Origin: Glycomyces artemisiae
Lineage (GTDB): Bacteria > Actinomycetota > Actinomycetes > Mycobacteriales > Micromonosporaceae
Assembly: GCF_003002955.1 (NCBI RefSeq)
Contig: NZ_PVTJ01000012.1
Location: forward strand, 94,695-158,694
DNA: 64,000 nucleotides
Reading direction: 5' to 3'
Shown piece after piece: positions 50,780 through 59,057 of this stretch (position 1 is the first letter of the stretch; every line of letters starts with the position of its first letter). The position numbers and the translations under genes are program-made. The notes below the pieces were generated by a model, which had not been told where the DNA came from, made no database searches, and was given only the letters and a program-made list of their open reading frames with translations.

Positions 50780-50799
50780 TAAGTCAAGCAGTTGACTTA
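50780..50799. promoter_or_regulatory. Divergent operator between P450 operon and MFS gene
   Basis: A perfect inverted repeat, TAAGTCAA and TTGACTTA around GCAG. On the minus strand its left arm supplies a -35 TTGACT followed 17 nt later by TTGAAT as -10, so repressor binding would shut the P450 promoter. It is also 45 bp before the MFS start. Confidence 0.65.
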
Positions 50800-50844
50800 A
50801 AATATTTCGGGTCACATGCACTACCAGGATGGAAACCACCACTG

Positions 50845-52293
50845 ATGACTCAGAACACCGCCGAGCTGGACGGAACGCCCGTGCGCCCGAACCGCATCAT
50901 CGCGGTCCTCGCCATCTCCGGGATCGTCGTCTCGCTCATGCAGACCTTCGTGATCCCGCTCCTGCCCGAACTGCCGGAACTCCTCGGCGCCTCCGTCGGC
51001 GACACCTCGTGGGCCGTCACCGCGACCCTCCTCGCCTCCGCCGTCGCCGTCCCGGTCGTCGGCCGCCTCGGCGACATGTTCGGCAAGCGCCGCATGCTCC
51101 TCATCAGCCTCGTCCTGCTCACCGCGGGCTCGGTCGTCGCCGCGCTCAGCACGAACCTCGCCGCGTTCATCACCGGCCGCGCGGTCCAGGGCCTCGCCGC
51201 AGGCGTGATCCCCTTGGGCATCAGCATCATGCGCGACGAACTCCCGAAGGCGAGACTCGCCGGAGCCATGGCCCTCATGAGCGCCTCCCTCGGCATCGGC
51301 GGCGCCCTCGGTCTCCCCGCCGCCGCGCTCCTCGCCGACCACGCCGACTGGCACGTCCTCTTCTGGGTCGCCTCCGGCGCCGGGCTCCTGTGCCTGCTCC
51401 TCGTCGCCGCCACCGTCCCCGAATCCGGCGTCAAGTCCGGCGGCCGCTTCGACCCCGTCGGCGCGATCGGCCTCTCCGCGGGCCTCCTCGCCCTGCTCCT
51501 CGCCGTCTCCAAAGGCGCCGACTGGGGCTGGACCGACCCGCTCACCCTCGGCCTCGGCATCGGCGCCGTCGTCGTCCTCCTCGCCTGGGGCGCATGGGAA
51601 CTGCGCACCCCGCAGCCGCTCGTCGACCTGCGCACCACCGCCCGCCGCCAAGTCCTGCTCACCGACCTCGCCTCAGTCGTCTTCGGCTTCGCGATGCTCG
51701 CCATGTCGCTGGTCCTGCCCCAGCTCCTCCAGATCCCCGAGGCCACCGGCGTCGGATTCGGACAGTCGATGCTCACCGTCGGCCTCGTCATGATGCCCTC
51801 CGGCCTGGTCATGATGGCCATGTCACCGGTCTCCGCGCGCATCACGAACGCCAAGGGCCCCAAGACGACCCTCATGGCCGGCGCCGTCGTCGTCGCCCTC
51901 GCCTACGGCCTCGGCGCGTTCCTCATGGCCGAGATCTGGCAGCTCGTCCTCGTCGCCACCCTCATGGGCGCCGGCATGGGACTCGCCTACGGCGCCATGC
52001 CCGCCCTCATCATGGACGCCACGCCCGTCCACGAGACCGCCGCCGCCAACAGCCTGAACACCCTCATGCGGTCCATCGGCACCTCGGTCTCCAGCGCCAT
52101 CGCCGGCGTCGTCCTCGCCCACGTCACCGTCGACTTCGCGGGCACCGCCGTCCCCTCCCGGGACGCCTTCCAGATCATCTTCCTCATCGCCGCGGGCGCC
52201 TCGCTCGCCGCGCTCGCCATCGCCGCGTTCCTGCCGAAGCGCGCCGCCGAACCCGAAGCGGCAGAACCGGAACTGGCCCGCGTAGCGGCATGA
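50845..52293 (+). CDS. MFS efflux transporter, DHA2 type
   Basis: 482 residues, about 14 membrane helices. Motif A-like loop GRLGDMFGKRRMLL near 72 and motif C-like segment SASLGIGGALGLPAAALLAD near 150 identify an antiporter of the drug:H+ DHA2 group. It may export the substrate or product of the divergent P450 system. The ATG at 50845 is the only in-frame ATG near the first helix; the ribosome site (AGGA) is distant, so an upstream ATG at 50829 in another frame is not used. Confidence 0.88.
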   Translation: MTQNTAELDGTPVRPNRIIAVLAISGIVVSLMQTFVIPLLPELPELLGASVGDTSWAVTATLLASAVAVPVVGRLGDMFGKRRMLLISLVLLTAGSVVAALSTNLAAFITGRAVQGLAAGVIPLGISIMRDELPKARLAGAMALMSASLGIGGALGLPAAALLADHADWHVLFWVASGAGLLCLLLVAATVPESGVKSGGRFDPVGAIGLSAGLLALLLAVSKGADWGWTDPLTLGLGIGAVVVLLAWGAWELRTPQPLVDLRTTARRQVLLTDLASVVFGFAMLAMSLVLPQLLQIPEATGVGFGQSMLTVGLVMMPSGLVMMAMSPVSARITNAKGPKTTLMAGAVVVALAYGLGAFLMAEIWQLVLVATLMGAGMGLAYGAMPALIMDATPVHETAAANSLNTLMRSIGTSVSSAIAGVVLAHVTVDFAGTAVPSRDAFQIIFLIAAGASLAALAIAAFLPKRAAEPEAAEPELARVAA

Positions 52294-52313
52294 CGCGTCG
52301 AACCCTCCGGCCC

Positions 52314-52350
52314 GGATCACATATCCTATATCCTATAGGATATGTGATCC
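52314..52350. repeat. 37 bp perfect hairpin with ATCCTATAGGAT core
   Basis: Two 17 bp arms (52314-52330 and 52334-52350) exactly complementary around TCC; core ATCCTATAGGAT at 52330-52341, identical to 31939-31950. It lies between convergent genes, 2 nt after the stop of the small ORF at 52353. Being AT-rich and without a T-tract, it is not a classical terminator. Confidence 0.55.
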
Positions 52351-52352
52351 GG

Positions 52353-52505
52353 CTAGAACCAGCTGCCGAAGTACGGACCGTCCCCCGACTCCTGCCGAGC
52401 GGTGAAGGGTGAGCACTCCTCCCGGGCCCGCCGCAGTTCGCGGCAACCGCCCAAGGCGAGCCGGACCCGCGCCATGCGTGACCGAATCCCCTTGAGGCCC
52501 TTCAC
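52353..52505 (-). CDS. Small 50-residue protein, coupled to DUF998
   Basis: 50 residues starting GTG (VKGLKGIRSRMARVRLALGG), basic in the first half with a Cys, ending in the aromatic DGPYFGSWF. The GTG overlaps the DUF998 stop as GTGA, the same coupling used by other genes here. No known family. A short, basic, coupled protein next to a membrane protein may be a small subunit or simply the tail of a longer lost gene. Confidence 0.45.
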   Translation of the reverse strand: MKGLKGIRSRMARVRLALGGCRELRRAREECSPFTARQESGDGPYFGSWF

Positions 52506-53200
52506 GACCGGACCCCCGTCAGGACGCGGGCCGGGGTCGGCACCGGTTCGACCACGGGAACCGGAGCCACCGGGGCCGCCGTCCGAATCGAGTTCGCCAC
52601 CAGGAACCACAGCAGCGACGACAGGACCACCAGCAGCACCCGCTGCGGAATCCCCCGCCAGTCCCCGCCGTCGAGGACCCCCGGCAGGAATGTGTTCACC
52701 GTCGTCGTCAGGAACGTCAGCGCCGCCAGCACCGTCGCCCACCACGTCCCGTGCCGCACCCACGCGGGCGCATCGGCGCCCCGCATCCGCGCCGCGCAGA
52801 TCCCCGCCACCACCGTCAGCAGCACGAACGCCGCCCCGGCCGAATACCGGTGGATCTGCGCCCACCACGTCAGCCCCGACTCCGGCGTCCCCGTGCGGAA
52901 CACCGCCGCGCACACCAGCATCACCGCCGTCGCCCCCAGCAGGAACTTCACGAACCCCTCCCGCGCCAGCCCCACCCCGCGCATCGCCAGGATGAAGCAG
53001 GTCGCGGCCAGCGCGATCACCGAAGCGGGGAACAGAAGAACGCCGGGCCAGGTCACGGCATACGCCGACACCGGCGTGGAGACGGCATCCACGTCATGGG
53101 ACTGCGTCAAGTGCATCACCGCGAAGCCCGCCTGGGAGGCGGCGATCCCCGACATGGCGGTCACCTCGGCTGCGCGCGTTCGGAAGAAGTCTCGGTTCAT
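52502..53200 (-). CDS. DUF998 membrane protein
   Basis: 232 residues, about six membrane helices (VTWPGVLLFPASVIALAATC near 50, FLLGATAVMLVCAAVF near 85, and others), with HRYSAGAAFVLLTVVAGI near 118, fitting the DUF998 family of cytochrome-b561-like or lipid-associated membrane proteins of unknown function. The start at 53200 is supported by a -10 box TACCGT (53213-53208, minus) ending 7 nt upstream. Divergent from the two-component system. Confidence 0.8.
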   Translation of the reverse strand: MNRDFFRTRAAEVTAMSGIAASQAGFAVMHLTQSHDVDAVSTPVSAYAVTWPGVLLFPASVIALAATCFILAMRGVGLAREGFVKFLLGATAVMLVCAAVFRTGTPESGLTWWAQIHRYSAGAAFVLLTVVAGICAARMRGADAPAWVRHGTWWATVLAALTFLTTTVNTFLPGVLDGGDWRGIPQRVLLVVLSSLLWFLVANSIRTAAPVAPVPVVEPVPTPARVLTGVRS

Positions 53201-53207
53201 GCGCCGA

Positions 53208-53213
53208 ACGGTA
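53208..53213 (-). promoter_or_regulatory. -10 box of leaderless DUF998 promoter
   Basis: TACCGT on the minus strand, 7 nt from the ATG at 53200. Confidence 0.45.
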
Positions 53214-53331
53214 GGTTCCGGGAAGTCCCCTTCCCTCAAGCCGAGGCGTGGAATCCCCCCTCATACCCAGGGGTGAGACGCCCCCGCCGGGCCCGTACCC
53301 CGGAGTGAGGGCGCGCAGGTCCCCGGCGGCA

Positions 53332-53337
53332 TACCGT
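53332..53337 (+). promoter_or_regulatory. -10 box of leaderless kinase promoter
   Basis: TACCGT, 7 nt before the GTG at 53345; the same hexamer and spacing as the divergent DUF998 promoter. Confidence 0.45.
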
Positions 53338-53344
53338 TGGGCAC

Positions 53345-54670
53345 GTGACCGCCGAGACCGCACCGAACGAGCCCGCGCAGCACCCGCATCCCGTCCGCCG
53401 GGTCATCAGCTACCTGGTGCCCGTCGCGCCCCTCGGCGACGGCGACTGGCGCTGGCGCTTCACCTCCACGCTCGCCCTCGTCGGCCCCGGCTCGGTCCCC
53501 TTCGCGCTCATGATGTTCGCCATCCAGAACGGCCTCATGGCCACCAACTACGGCATCGCCGTGGGCGCGCCCATCACCATCGCCACCGGCGCCGCGATCA
53601 TCCTCGCGCGGTTCCGGCCCGTCGAGGCGTGGCTGCTGGTCATGGCCTCCCTCGTCGCGACCGCCCTCTGGACGGTGACCACGAAGTGGGAGCCGTGGCC
53701 GCTGACCGTCCCCAGCCTGTTCGCCCTCATGACCGTGCTGTTCGCGCTCGGCCGCGACCGCCGCGCCTGGGCGGGCGTCCTGTGCTGGCTGGGGTACGCG
53801 GCCGTGGGCGCCGCCGCGGTCTGGGGCGTCAGCTCGCACCGCTTGTCCCCCATGCCGCAGCCGGTCCTCGACGCGAACCCGAACCCGGCCTCCGACAACC
53901 TCACGCTCGGCCTCCTCCTCGGCGCGTTCGCGTTCCTCGTCGGCCTGACGGTGCGCATCTGGCGCCAGGGCCGCACCCGCGTCGCCGAGAAGGAACGCGT
54001 CGCCGAGGGCGAGCGCCAGCGCCGCCGCCTCCTGGAGGAGCGCGCCCGCATCGCCCGGGAGCTGCACGACATCGTCGCCCACCACATGTCGGTCGTCGCC
54101 GTCCAGTCCTCCACGGCGGAGTACCGCCTCGCCGGCCTCGACGAAGACGCGAAGGCGGAGTTCCGCTCGATCAGCGACCAGGCCCGCGAGGCGCTCGCAG
54201 AGATGCGGCGGCTCCTGGGCGTGCTGCGCAGCGAGGACGACGCGGGCACGAGGGAGCCGCAGCCGGGCCCGGAGGCGCTGCACGGCCTGGCCGAGGCGGT
54301 CACGAGGACCGGCACACCCGTGGATCTGGAGGTCGGCGACCTCCCCGACGACCTCCCGGAAACGCTGGCGCTCACGGTGTTCCGAGTGGTCCAAGAAGCC
54401 CTGAGCAACGTGATGCGCCACGCGCCGGGCGCACACGTACATGCCTCCGTCACCTCCGAGAACGGGACACTGGACGTTACGGTGGTGAACGGCCCGCCGC
54501 CCGGCGGCCCCGGCCCGACGGGCCGCGACGGCTCGGGCCTGGGCCTGGTCGGCATGCGCGAGCGCGTCGCCCTCGACGGCGGCGATCTCGTGGCGGAGCC
54601 GACGTCCGAAGGCGGCTTCCGCGTCCGCGCGGTCCTGCCGATCCGTCCGACCGCAGAGGAGTCCGCGTGA
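53345..54670 (+). CDS. Sensor histidine kinase, NarL/DesK-type
   Basis: 441 residues. N-terminal membrane domain with about five or six helices (40-205), a coiled linker rich in Glu/Arg, then a HisKA_3 dimerisation segment with the phospho-acceptor His241 in ARIARELHDIVAHHMSVV and an HATPase domain (FRVVQEALSNVMRHA near 350, GSGLGLVGMRERVALDGGDL near 397). No extracellular sensor domain, so the signal is probably in the membrane, as in DesK or LiaS. The TGA overlaps the regulator GTG (GTGA). Confidence 0.9.
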   Translation: MTAETAPNEPAQHPHPVRRVISYLVPVAPLGDGDWRWRFTSTLALVGPGSVPFALMMFAIQNGLMATNYGIAVGAPITIATGAAIILARFRPVEAWLLVMASLVATALWTVTTKWEPWPLTVPSLFALMTVLFALGRDRRAWAGVLCWLGYAAVGAAAVWGVSSHRLSPMPQPVLDANPNPASDNLTLGLLLGAFAFLVGLTVRIWRQGRTRVAEKERVAEGERQRRRLLEERARIARELHDIVAHHMSVVAVQSSTAEYRLAGLDEDAKAEFRSISDQAREALAEMRRLLGVLRSEDDAGTREPQPGPEALHGLAEAVTRTGTPVDLEVGDLPDDLPETLALTVFRVVQEALSNVMRHAPGAHVHASVTSENGTLDVTVVNGPPPGGPGPTGRDGSGLGLVGMRERVALDGGDLVAEPTSEGGFRVRAVLPIRPTAEESA

Positions 54671-55341
54671 CGATCAAGGTGCTCATCGCCGACGACCAGG
54701 CCATGGTCCGCGCCGGCTTCGCCGCGCTCCTGAACGCGCAGGAGGACATCGACGTCGTCGGCGACGCCCCCGACGGCGTCGCGGCGGTCACCGAGACGAC
54801 CCGCCTGCGCCCCGACGTGGTCCTCATGGACGTGCGCATGCCGACGATGGACGGCCTTGAGGCGGCGAAGCGCATCCTGTCGGCGCCGCCGGAGCGCCGC
54901 CCGCGCGTGCTCATGCTCACGACCTTCGACATCGACGACTACGTCTACGAAGCGCTCCGCATGGGCGCCAGCGGCTTCCTCCTCAAGGACGCCCCGCCCG
55001 GCGACCTCATCGCCGCGGTCCGCGTCGTCGCCGACGGCGACGCCCTCCTGGCCCCTTCGGTCACCCGCCGCCTCATCGAGGAGTGCTTCAAGGCCCGCCC
55101 GGCCCTCCGCCGCTCCTCCCGCCTCGACTCCCTCACCCCTCGCGAAGAGGAGGTCCTGCGCCTCATCGCCCGCGGCCTCTCCAACCCCGAGATCGCCGCC
55201 GCCCTCTTCGTCTCCGAGCAGACCGTCAAGACCCACGTCGGCAAGATCTTCGCCAAACTCGAACTCCGCGACCGCGCCCAGGCCGTCATCTGCGCCTACG
55301 AAACGGGCCTCGTCACCGCGGGCGACCCCCGCGAGCAGTAG
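54667..55341 (+). CDS. LuxR/NarL-family response regulator
   Basis: 224 residues. Receiver domain with acidic pocket IADDQ and phospho-acceptor Asp55 in VVLMDVRMPTMDG, then a LuxR helix-turn-helix (LTPREEEVLRLIARGLSNPE near 155 and VSEQTVKTHVGKIFAKL). It is the partner of the kinase directly upstream, coupled by the GTGA overlap. Targets are not visible; the divergent DUF998 gene is one candidate by position. Confidence 0.92.
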   Translation: MTIKVLIADDQAMVRAGFAALLNAQEDIDVVGDAPDGVAAVTETTRLRPDVVLMDVRMPTMDGLEAAKRILSAPPERRPRVLMLTTFDIDDYVYEALRMGASGFLLKDAPPGDLIAAVRVVADGDALLAPSVTRRLIEECFKARPALRRSSRLDSLTPREEEVLRLIARGLSNPEIAAALFVSEQTVKTHVGKIFAKLELRDRAQAVICAYETGLVTAGDPREQ

Positions 55342-55375
55342 GAACACCCCTTCTCAGGAAACTTCGACCCGCCTA

Positions 55376-55421
55376 TTGGAATGGATCATTCCGCTCTGCT
55401 ATACTTGGAACAACTCATTCC
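55376..55421 (+). promoter_or_regulatory. Promoter with two 15 bp operators
   Basis: -35 TTGGAA (55376-55381) and -10 TATACT (55400-55405), 18 nt apart. Two related sites flank the -10: GGAATGGATCATTCC (55378-55392, perfect arms) over the -35, and GGAACAACTCATTCC (55407-55421) downstream, start to start 29 bp. A dimeric repressor binding both sites is likely. Confidence 0.6.
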
Positions 55422-55446
55422 GTTCCAGAGTTTTCGAGGAGTCCCC

Positions 55447-56271
55447 ATGCGCATCCTGATCACCGGCGCCACCGGCACCGTCGGCCGCAACGTCGTCGAG
55501 CAGCTCATCGCCGCCGACCCGACCGCCGAGCTCCGCGCGCTCACCCGCAACCCCGAGGCCGCCGTCCCCGCCGGCGTCGAGCTCGCCGTGGGCGACCTGG
55601 CCGCGCCCGAGACCCTCGCCGACGCCTTCAAGGGCGTCGACGCCGTCCACTTCATCAACTTCGCGGGCGAGCAGTACGGCGCGATCCCCGACCCGGCCGC
55701 CGTCGTCGCCCTCGCCGAAGAGGCGGGCGTGCGCCGCGCCACCGTCCTGGGCGGCATGGCCGACGGCCCGCTCGAAACCCTCCTGGCCGCCAGCGCGATC
55801 GAGACGACCTTCCTCCACCCGGTCGAGTTCATGTCGAACGCCCTCATGTGGTGGGCTGCGCCCATCAAGGCCGAGAGCCGCATCCGCGAGCCCTTCGGCG
55901 ACCGCCTCAGCGCGATGGTCCACCCCGCCGACATCGGCGCGGTCGCCGCGCGGGTCCTGCTCGACGGCGGGCAGGACGGCGCGGAGCTCGTTATCACCGG
56001 CCCCGAGGTCCTCACGATGCAGGACAAGGTCCGCGCCCTCGGCGAGGCGATCGGCCGCGAGGTCGAGTACGTGGAGCTCACCGTGGAAGAGGCGAAGGAG
56101 AAGTGGCGCGGCGAGGGCTTCCACGAGGGCCTGATCGCGTTCCTTCTTGAGGCCCTTGGGAACACGCCGCCGGAGGGGAAGACCGTCGCCGACACGGTCG
56201 AGCGGGTCACCGGCCGCCCGGCCCGCACGTTCGCGCAGTGGGCGGCCGAGCACGCCGACGCGTTCAAGTAG
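55447..56271 (+). CDS. NmrA-like NAD(P)-binding reductase
   Basis: 274 residues, atypical SDR. The cofactor loop TGATGTVGRNVVEQL near 7 is the NmrA/QOR2 form; HFINFAGEQYGAIPDPAAVV near 72 and FLHPVEFMSNALMW near 122 are in the usual places, while the YxxxK catalytic pair is missing. Such proteins are NAD(P)H-dependent quinone reductases or redox sensors. GAGGAG precedes the ATG by about 4 nt. Regulated by the double operator upstream; the regulator gene is not adjacent. Followed by a strong terminator. Confidence 0.82.
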   Translation: MRILITGATGTVGRNVVEQLIAADPTAELRALTRNPEAAVPAGVELAVGDLAAPETLADAFKGVDAVHFINFAGEQYGAIPDPAAVVALAEEAGVRRATVLGGMADGPLETLLAASAIETTFLHPVEFMSNALMWWAAPIKAESRIREPFGDRLSAMVHPADIGAVAARVLLDGGQDGAELVITGPEVLTMQDKVRALGEAIGREVEYVELTVEEAKEKWRGEGFHEGLIAFLLEALGNTPPEGKTVADTVERVTGRPARTFAQWAAEHADAFK

Positions 56272-56282
56272 CGCCCCAGCGG

Positions 56283-56318
56283 AAAGGGGCGGCGTTCCGG
56301 TCGGAACGCCGCCCCTTT
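56283..56318 (+). terminator. Intrinsic terminator
   Basis: A perfect 17 bp stem, AAAGGGGCGGCGTTCCG and its complement, around a minimal loop, ending in TTTT. It ends the NmrA-like gene. Confidence 0.8.
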
Positions 56319-56558
56319 TGGTGTAAATCTGTGAAATCACAGCCCAGTTCGCATTTCTGAAACTGAAGACCACTTAGCCCGATATTCACTGAATTATTTC
56401 TATCTTTAGTTTTGCGCGGTTTACCTCTAATCTCCATGTATGGCATGGCTCACCCATCACCTCGGGTGAGACCGCAACCAGCGGTCGCACCCGGCCCTGC
56501 CATGGCGGTCGCCAACCCCGTCGGCCGTCGATGCCCTCACCCGAAAGGCATGCATCAC

Positions 56559-57713
56559 ATGAATCGCCAACGCGCACTTGCGGTCACGGCCGCCGGCGCC
56601 GTAGTCACCGCGCTCTCGCTCGCCGCGGGCGCCGCACCCGCCTCGGCCGAGATCCTCGACGCCAAGGCCGCGGACGCCCGCGCCGACCTCCTCGGGAACG
56701 TCTCCCCCGCCCTCATCGACGAGCTCTCGGACACCTTCGGGCTCACCGAGTCCGAGGCCTATGACCGCCTCGCCGTCGAGGCCGTCGCGTCCGAGCTCCT
56801 CACCGAGGTCCCCGACTCGCTCGACGCCTCCTACGGCGGCCTGTGGGTCGCCGAGGGCGCCGACGAGATCCTCGTCGCGACCACCGACCGCGCCGAGTTC
56901 AACGAGGTCCGCGCCGAAGGGGCCACCCCGGTCCTCGTCGAGCACGCCCTCGCCGACCTCGAAGCGGCCGGATCCAGCCTCGACGCCCTCGCGCTCGACG
57001 GCCTGTACGGCCACTACATCGACGTGGAGCGCAACACGCTCGTGGTCGAGGCGGCCGACGAGGCCGTCGCGGCCGAGGCCGTGGACGCCGCGGGCATCGA
57101 CCCGTCGCTCGTCTCGGTGACGGCCGCCGAGGCGCCCGAGCTGTACTTCGTGCGCGGCGGCGACTCGTACATCATCGAGAACTCGTGGCGCTGCTCGGTG
57201 GGCTTCTCGGTCCGCCAGGGCTCGACGCCCGGCTTCGTGACCGCGGGCCACTGCGGCTCCGCCGGCGACCAGGTGACCAGCGGCGAGGCCGCCCCGGGCA
57301 CCTTCCGCAACTCGGTGTTCCCGGGCTCCGACCGCGCCTGGGTCGCGGTCGGCTCCAGCGAGCCGCTGTACGACGAGGTCAACATGTACTCGGGCTCGCG
57401 CGACGTCGCGAACGCCAACCAGGCGGCCGTCGGCTCCTCGATCTGCCGCTCCGGCTCGACCACGGGTTGGCACTGCGGCACGGTCGGGGCGTTCAACCAG
57501 ACCGTCAACTACGCCGAGGGCACCGTCACCGGCCTGACCCGCACCAACGTGTGCGCCGAGCCCGGCGACTCCGGCGGCTCGTTCATCACCGGCAACTCCG
57601 CCCAGGGCATGACCTCCGGCGGCTCCGGCAACTGCTCCTCCGGCGGCACGACCTACTTCCAGCCGATCGGCCCGGCCCTCTCCGCGTGGGGCCTGACGCT
57701 CGTCACGACGTAG
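56559..57713 (+). CDS. Secreted alpha-lytic-type serine protease
   Basis: 384 residues. Sec signal peptide 1-30 (cleavage after APASA), a pro-region about 31-197 of the alpha-lytic protease type that guides folding, and a chymotrypsin-fold (S1) mature part. Catalytic triad His231 (TAGHC), Asp258 (GSDRAW), Ser338 (PGDSGGS). Six Cys are placed for three disulfides (212-232, 296-306, 332-359), as in streptogrisins. The second of two nearby ATGs is chosen because GAAAGG lies 10 nt upstream. The region before it (56319-56558) is AT-rich and without a gene. Confidence 0.9.
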   Translation: MNRQRALAVTAAGAVVTALSLAAGAAPASAEILDAKAADARADLLGNVSPALIDELSDTFGLTESEAYDRLAVEAVASELLTEVPDSLDASYGGLWVAEGADEILVATTDRAEFNEVRAEGATPVLVEHALADLEAAGSSLDALALDGLYGHYIDVERNTLVVEAADEAVAAEAVDAAGIDPSLVSVTAAEAPELYFVRGGDSYIIENSWRCSVGFSVRQGSTPGFVTAGHCGSAGDQVTSGEAAPGTFRNSVFPGSDRAWVAVGSSEPLYDEVNMYSGSRDVANANQAAVGSSICRSGSTTGWHCGTVGAFNQTVNYAEGTVTGLTRTNVCAEPGDSGGSFITGNSAQGMTSGGSGNCSSGGTTYFQPIGPALSAWGLTLVTT

Positions 57714-57724
57714 GACCGATGCCA

Positions 57725-57755
57725 GGGTCCGGCCGGATCGACAACGGCCGGGCCC
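57725..57755 (+). terminator. Probable terminator after protease gene
   Basis: An 11 bp GC stem (57725-57735 with 57745-57755, one G-T pair) around a 9 nt loop, 11 nt after the protease stop. The T-tract is weak. Confidence 0.5.
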
Positions 57756-57860
57756 GACCTTCTTGAGCCGCGACGGCTCGGACTCCGGAGCCCCGGTCGC
57801 CACCCCAGGCCGGGGCTTCGCCGTGTCCCCTAACCGCTCAACCGCGCCCCCTTTCCCGCC

Positions 57861-58991
57861 TCAGGCGGTGTCGAACCCCCGGACCTCGGTCTTCCACCGC
57901 GCCTCGGCCCCGACCCACGACGCCGCCCGGTCCACCGCCGCATGCAGGTGCTCCCGGTCGGCCCGCGCGTCGTCCCACTGCGCCGCCTCGACGACGAGGT
58001 CACCGTTGCTGCGGCGCAAGGCGACCCGCCCCGGCAGGTCGCTGCCGACGAACACCGGCAGGCAGTAGTACCCGAACGTGCGCTGCGGCTCGGGCACGTA
58101 GATCTCGATCTTCCAGCCGTGGCCCCACAGCCGCTCCATGCGCTCGCGCAGCCACACGAGCTGGTCGAACATCGACACCGCGACGGCCCGCTCGGCTCCG
58201 GTGGTGCGGGTGCGCCGCACCTGCGGGTCGATCCACGCGCGGCCCTTCCACCCCTCCACCGCGACCTGCTCGACCTCCAGTTCGCGCAGCACCCGCTCGG
58301 TGTCGGCGATCTTGAGCCGGAAGTAGTCCGCGACGTCCTTCGTCGTGCCCACGCCGAGGTTCCGCAGCGCCGTGGACACCATGTACCGCAGGCACTCCGC
58401 GTCGTCGGCGTCCCACAGGTGCTCGGCGGGGATCGCCCGCTCGGCCAGCTGGTAGACCCGCTTGAAGCCGATCCGGTGCGTGCACGCGACGTCCCCGAAC
58501 CACAGCAGCCGCTCCACGGCGTGCTTGTGGTCGGTCCTGAAGTTCCACGAGTCGCCCATGTTCCCGGTGCCCCGGTCGCGGTGCATCGCGCCGGAAGGGA
58601 AGTCCGACACGGTGATCGCGCCGCGCTCGCGCAGCAGCGCCAGCACCTCGGCCTCGGCTTCCGCGAGCGAGTCGTCGGCGTACCGCTCGCGCCATGCGCT
58701 GCGCCGCCGCGCCAGGTACGGCCAGGCCGACACCGGCAGCAGCGACATCGCGTGCGCCCAGTACTCGAACGCCACCGGCGACTTGCGCCGGTCCAGGCTC
58801 CGCACCGCCTCATCGACGTCGAGGTCCCGCGCGAGCAGCGTCAGCTCGTGCGCGCGCCGCACCGCGGAGATCGTGTCGAGCTGAATGCACCCGAGCCGCT
58901 CCAGCACCGTCTTGAAGCGCGCGGCCTTCGGCCGCAACTGCGCGGCGATCGCGATCCGCCGCGCATCCGCCAGCCGCAACGACTCAGGCAC
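57861..58991 (-). CDS. AlkZ/YcaQ-family DNA glycosylase (winged-helix)
   Basis: 376 residues of the HTH_42 family that includes E. coli YcaQ and Streptomyces AlkZ, which open interstrand crosslinks and remove bulky N7 adducts. The catalytic Q-x-D motif is at residues 37-39 (GCIQLDTIS), the same numbering as in characterised members, which supports the GTG start at 58991. Other family marks are EYWAHAMSLLP near 80 and TFGYYCLPVFVGSDLPGR near 300. It may protect against an alkylating natural product or environmental damage. A longer form from 59018 is possible. Confidence 0.85.
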   Translation of the reverse strand: MPESLRLADARRIAIAAQLRPKAARFKTVLERLGCIQLDTISAVRRAHELTLLARDLDVDEAVRSLDRRKSPVAFEYWAHAMSLLPVSAWPYLARRRSAWRERYADDSLAEAEAEVLALLRERGAITVSDFPSGAMHRDRGTGNMGDSWNFRTDHKHAVERLLWFGDVACTHRIGFKRVYQLAERAIPAEHLWDADDAECLRYMVSTALRNLGVGTTKDVADYFRLKIADTERVLRELEVEQVAVEGWKGRAWIDPQVRRTRTTGAERAVAVSMFDQLVWLRERMERLWGHGWKIEIYVPEPQRTFGYYCLPVFVGSDLPGRVALRRSNGDLVVEAAQWDDARADREHLHAAVDRAASWVGAEARWKTEVRGFDTA

Positions 58992-59057
58992 GTCACCAGT
59001 CCTCTCCACGAGCCACACCGATCGCCCCCGACCGTACCGCCGGGGTCCGACAATCCG

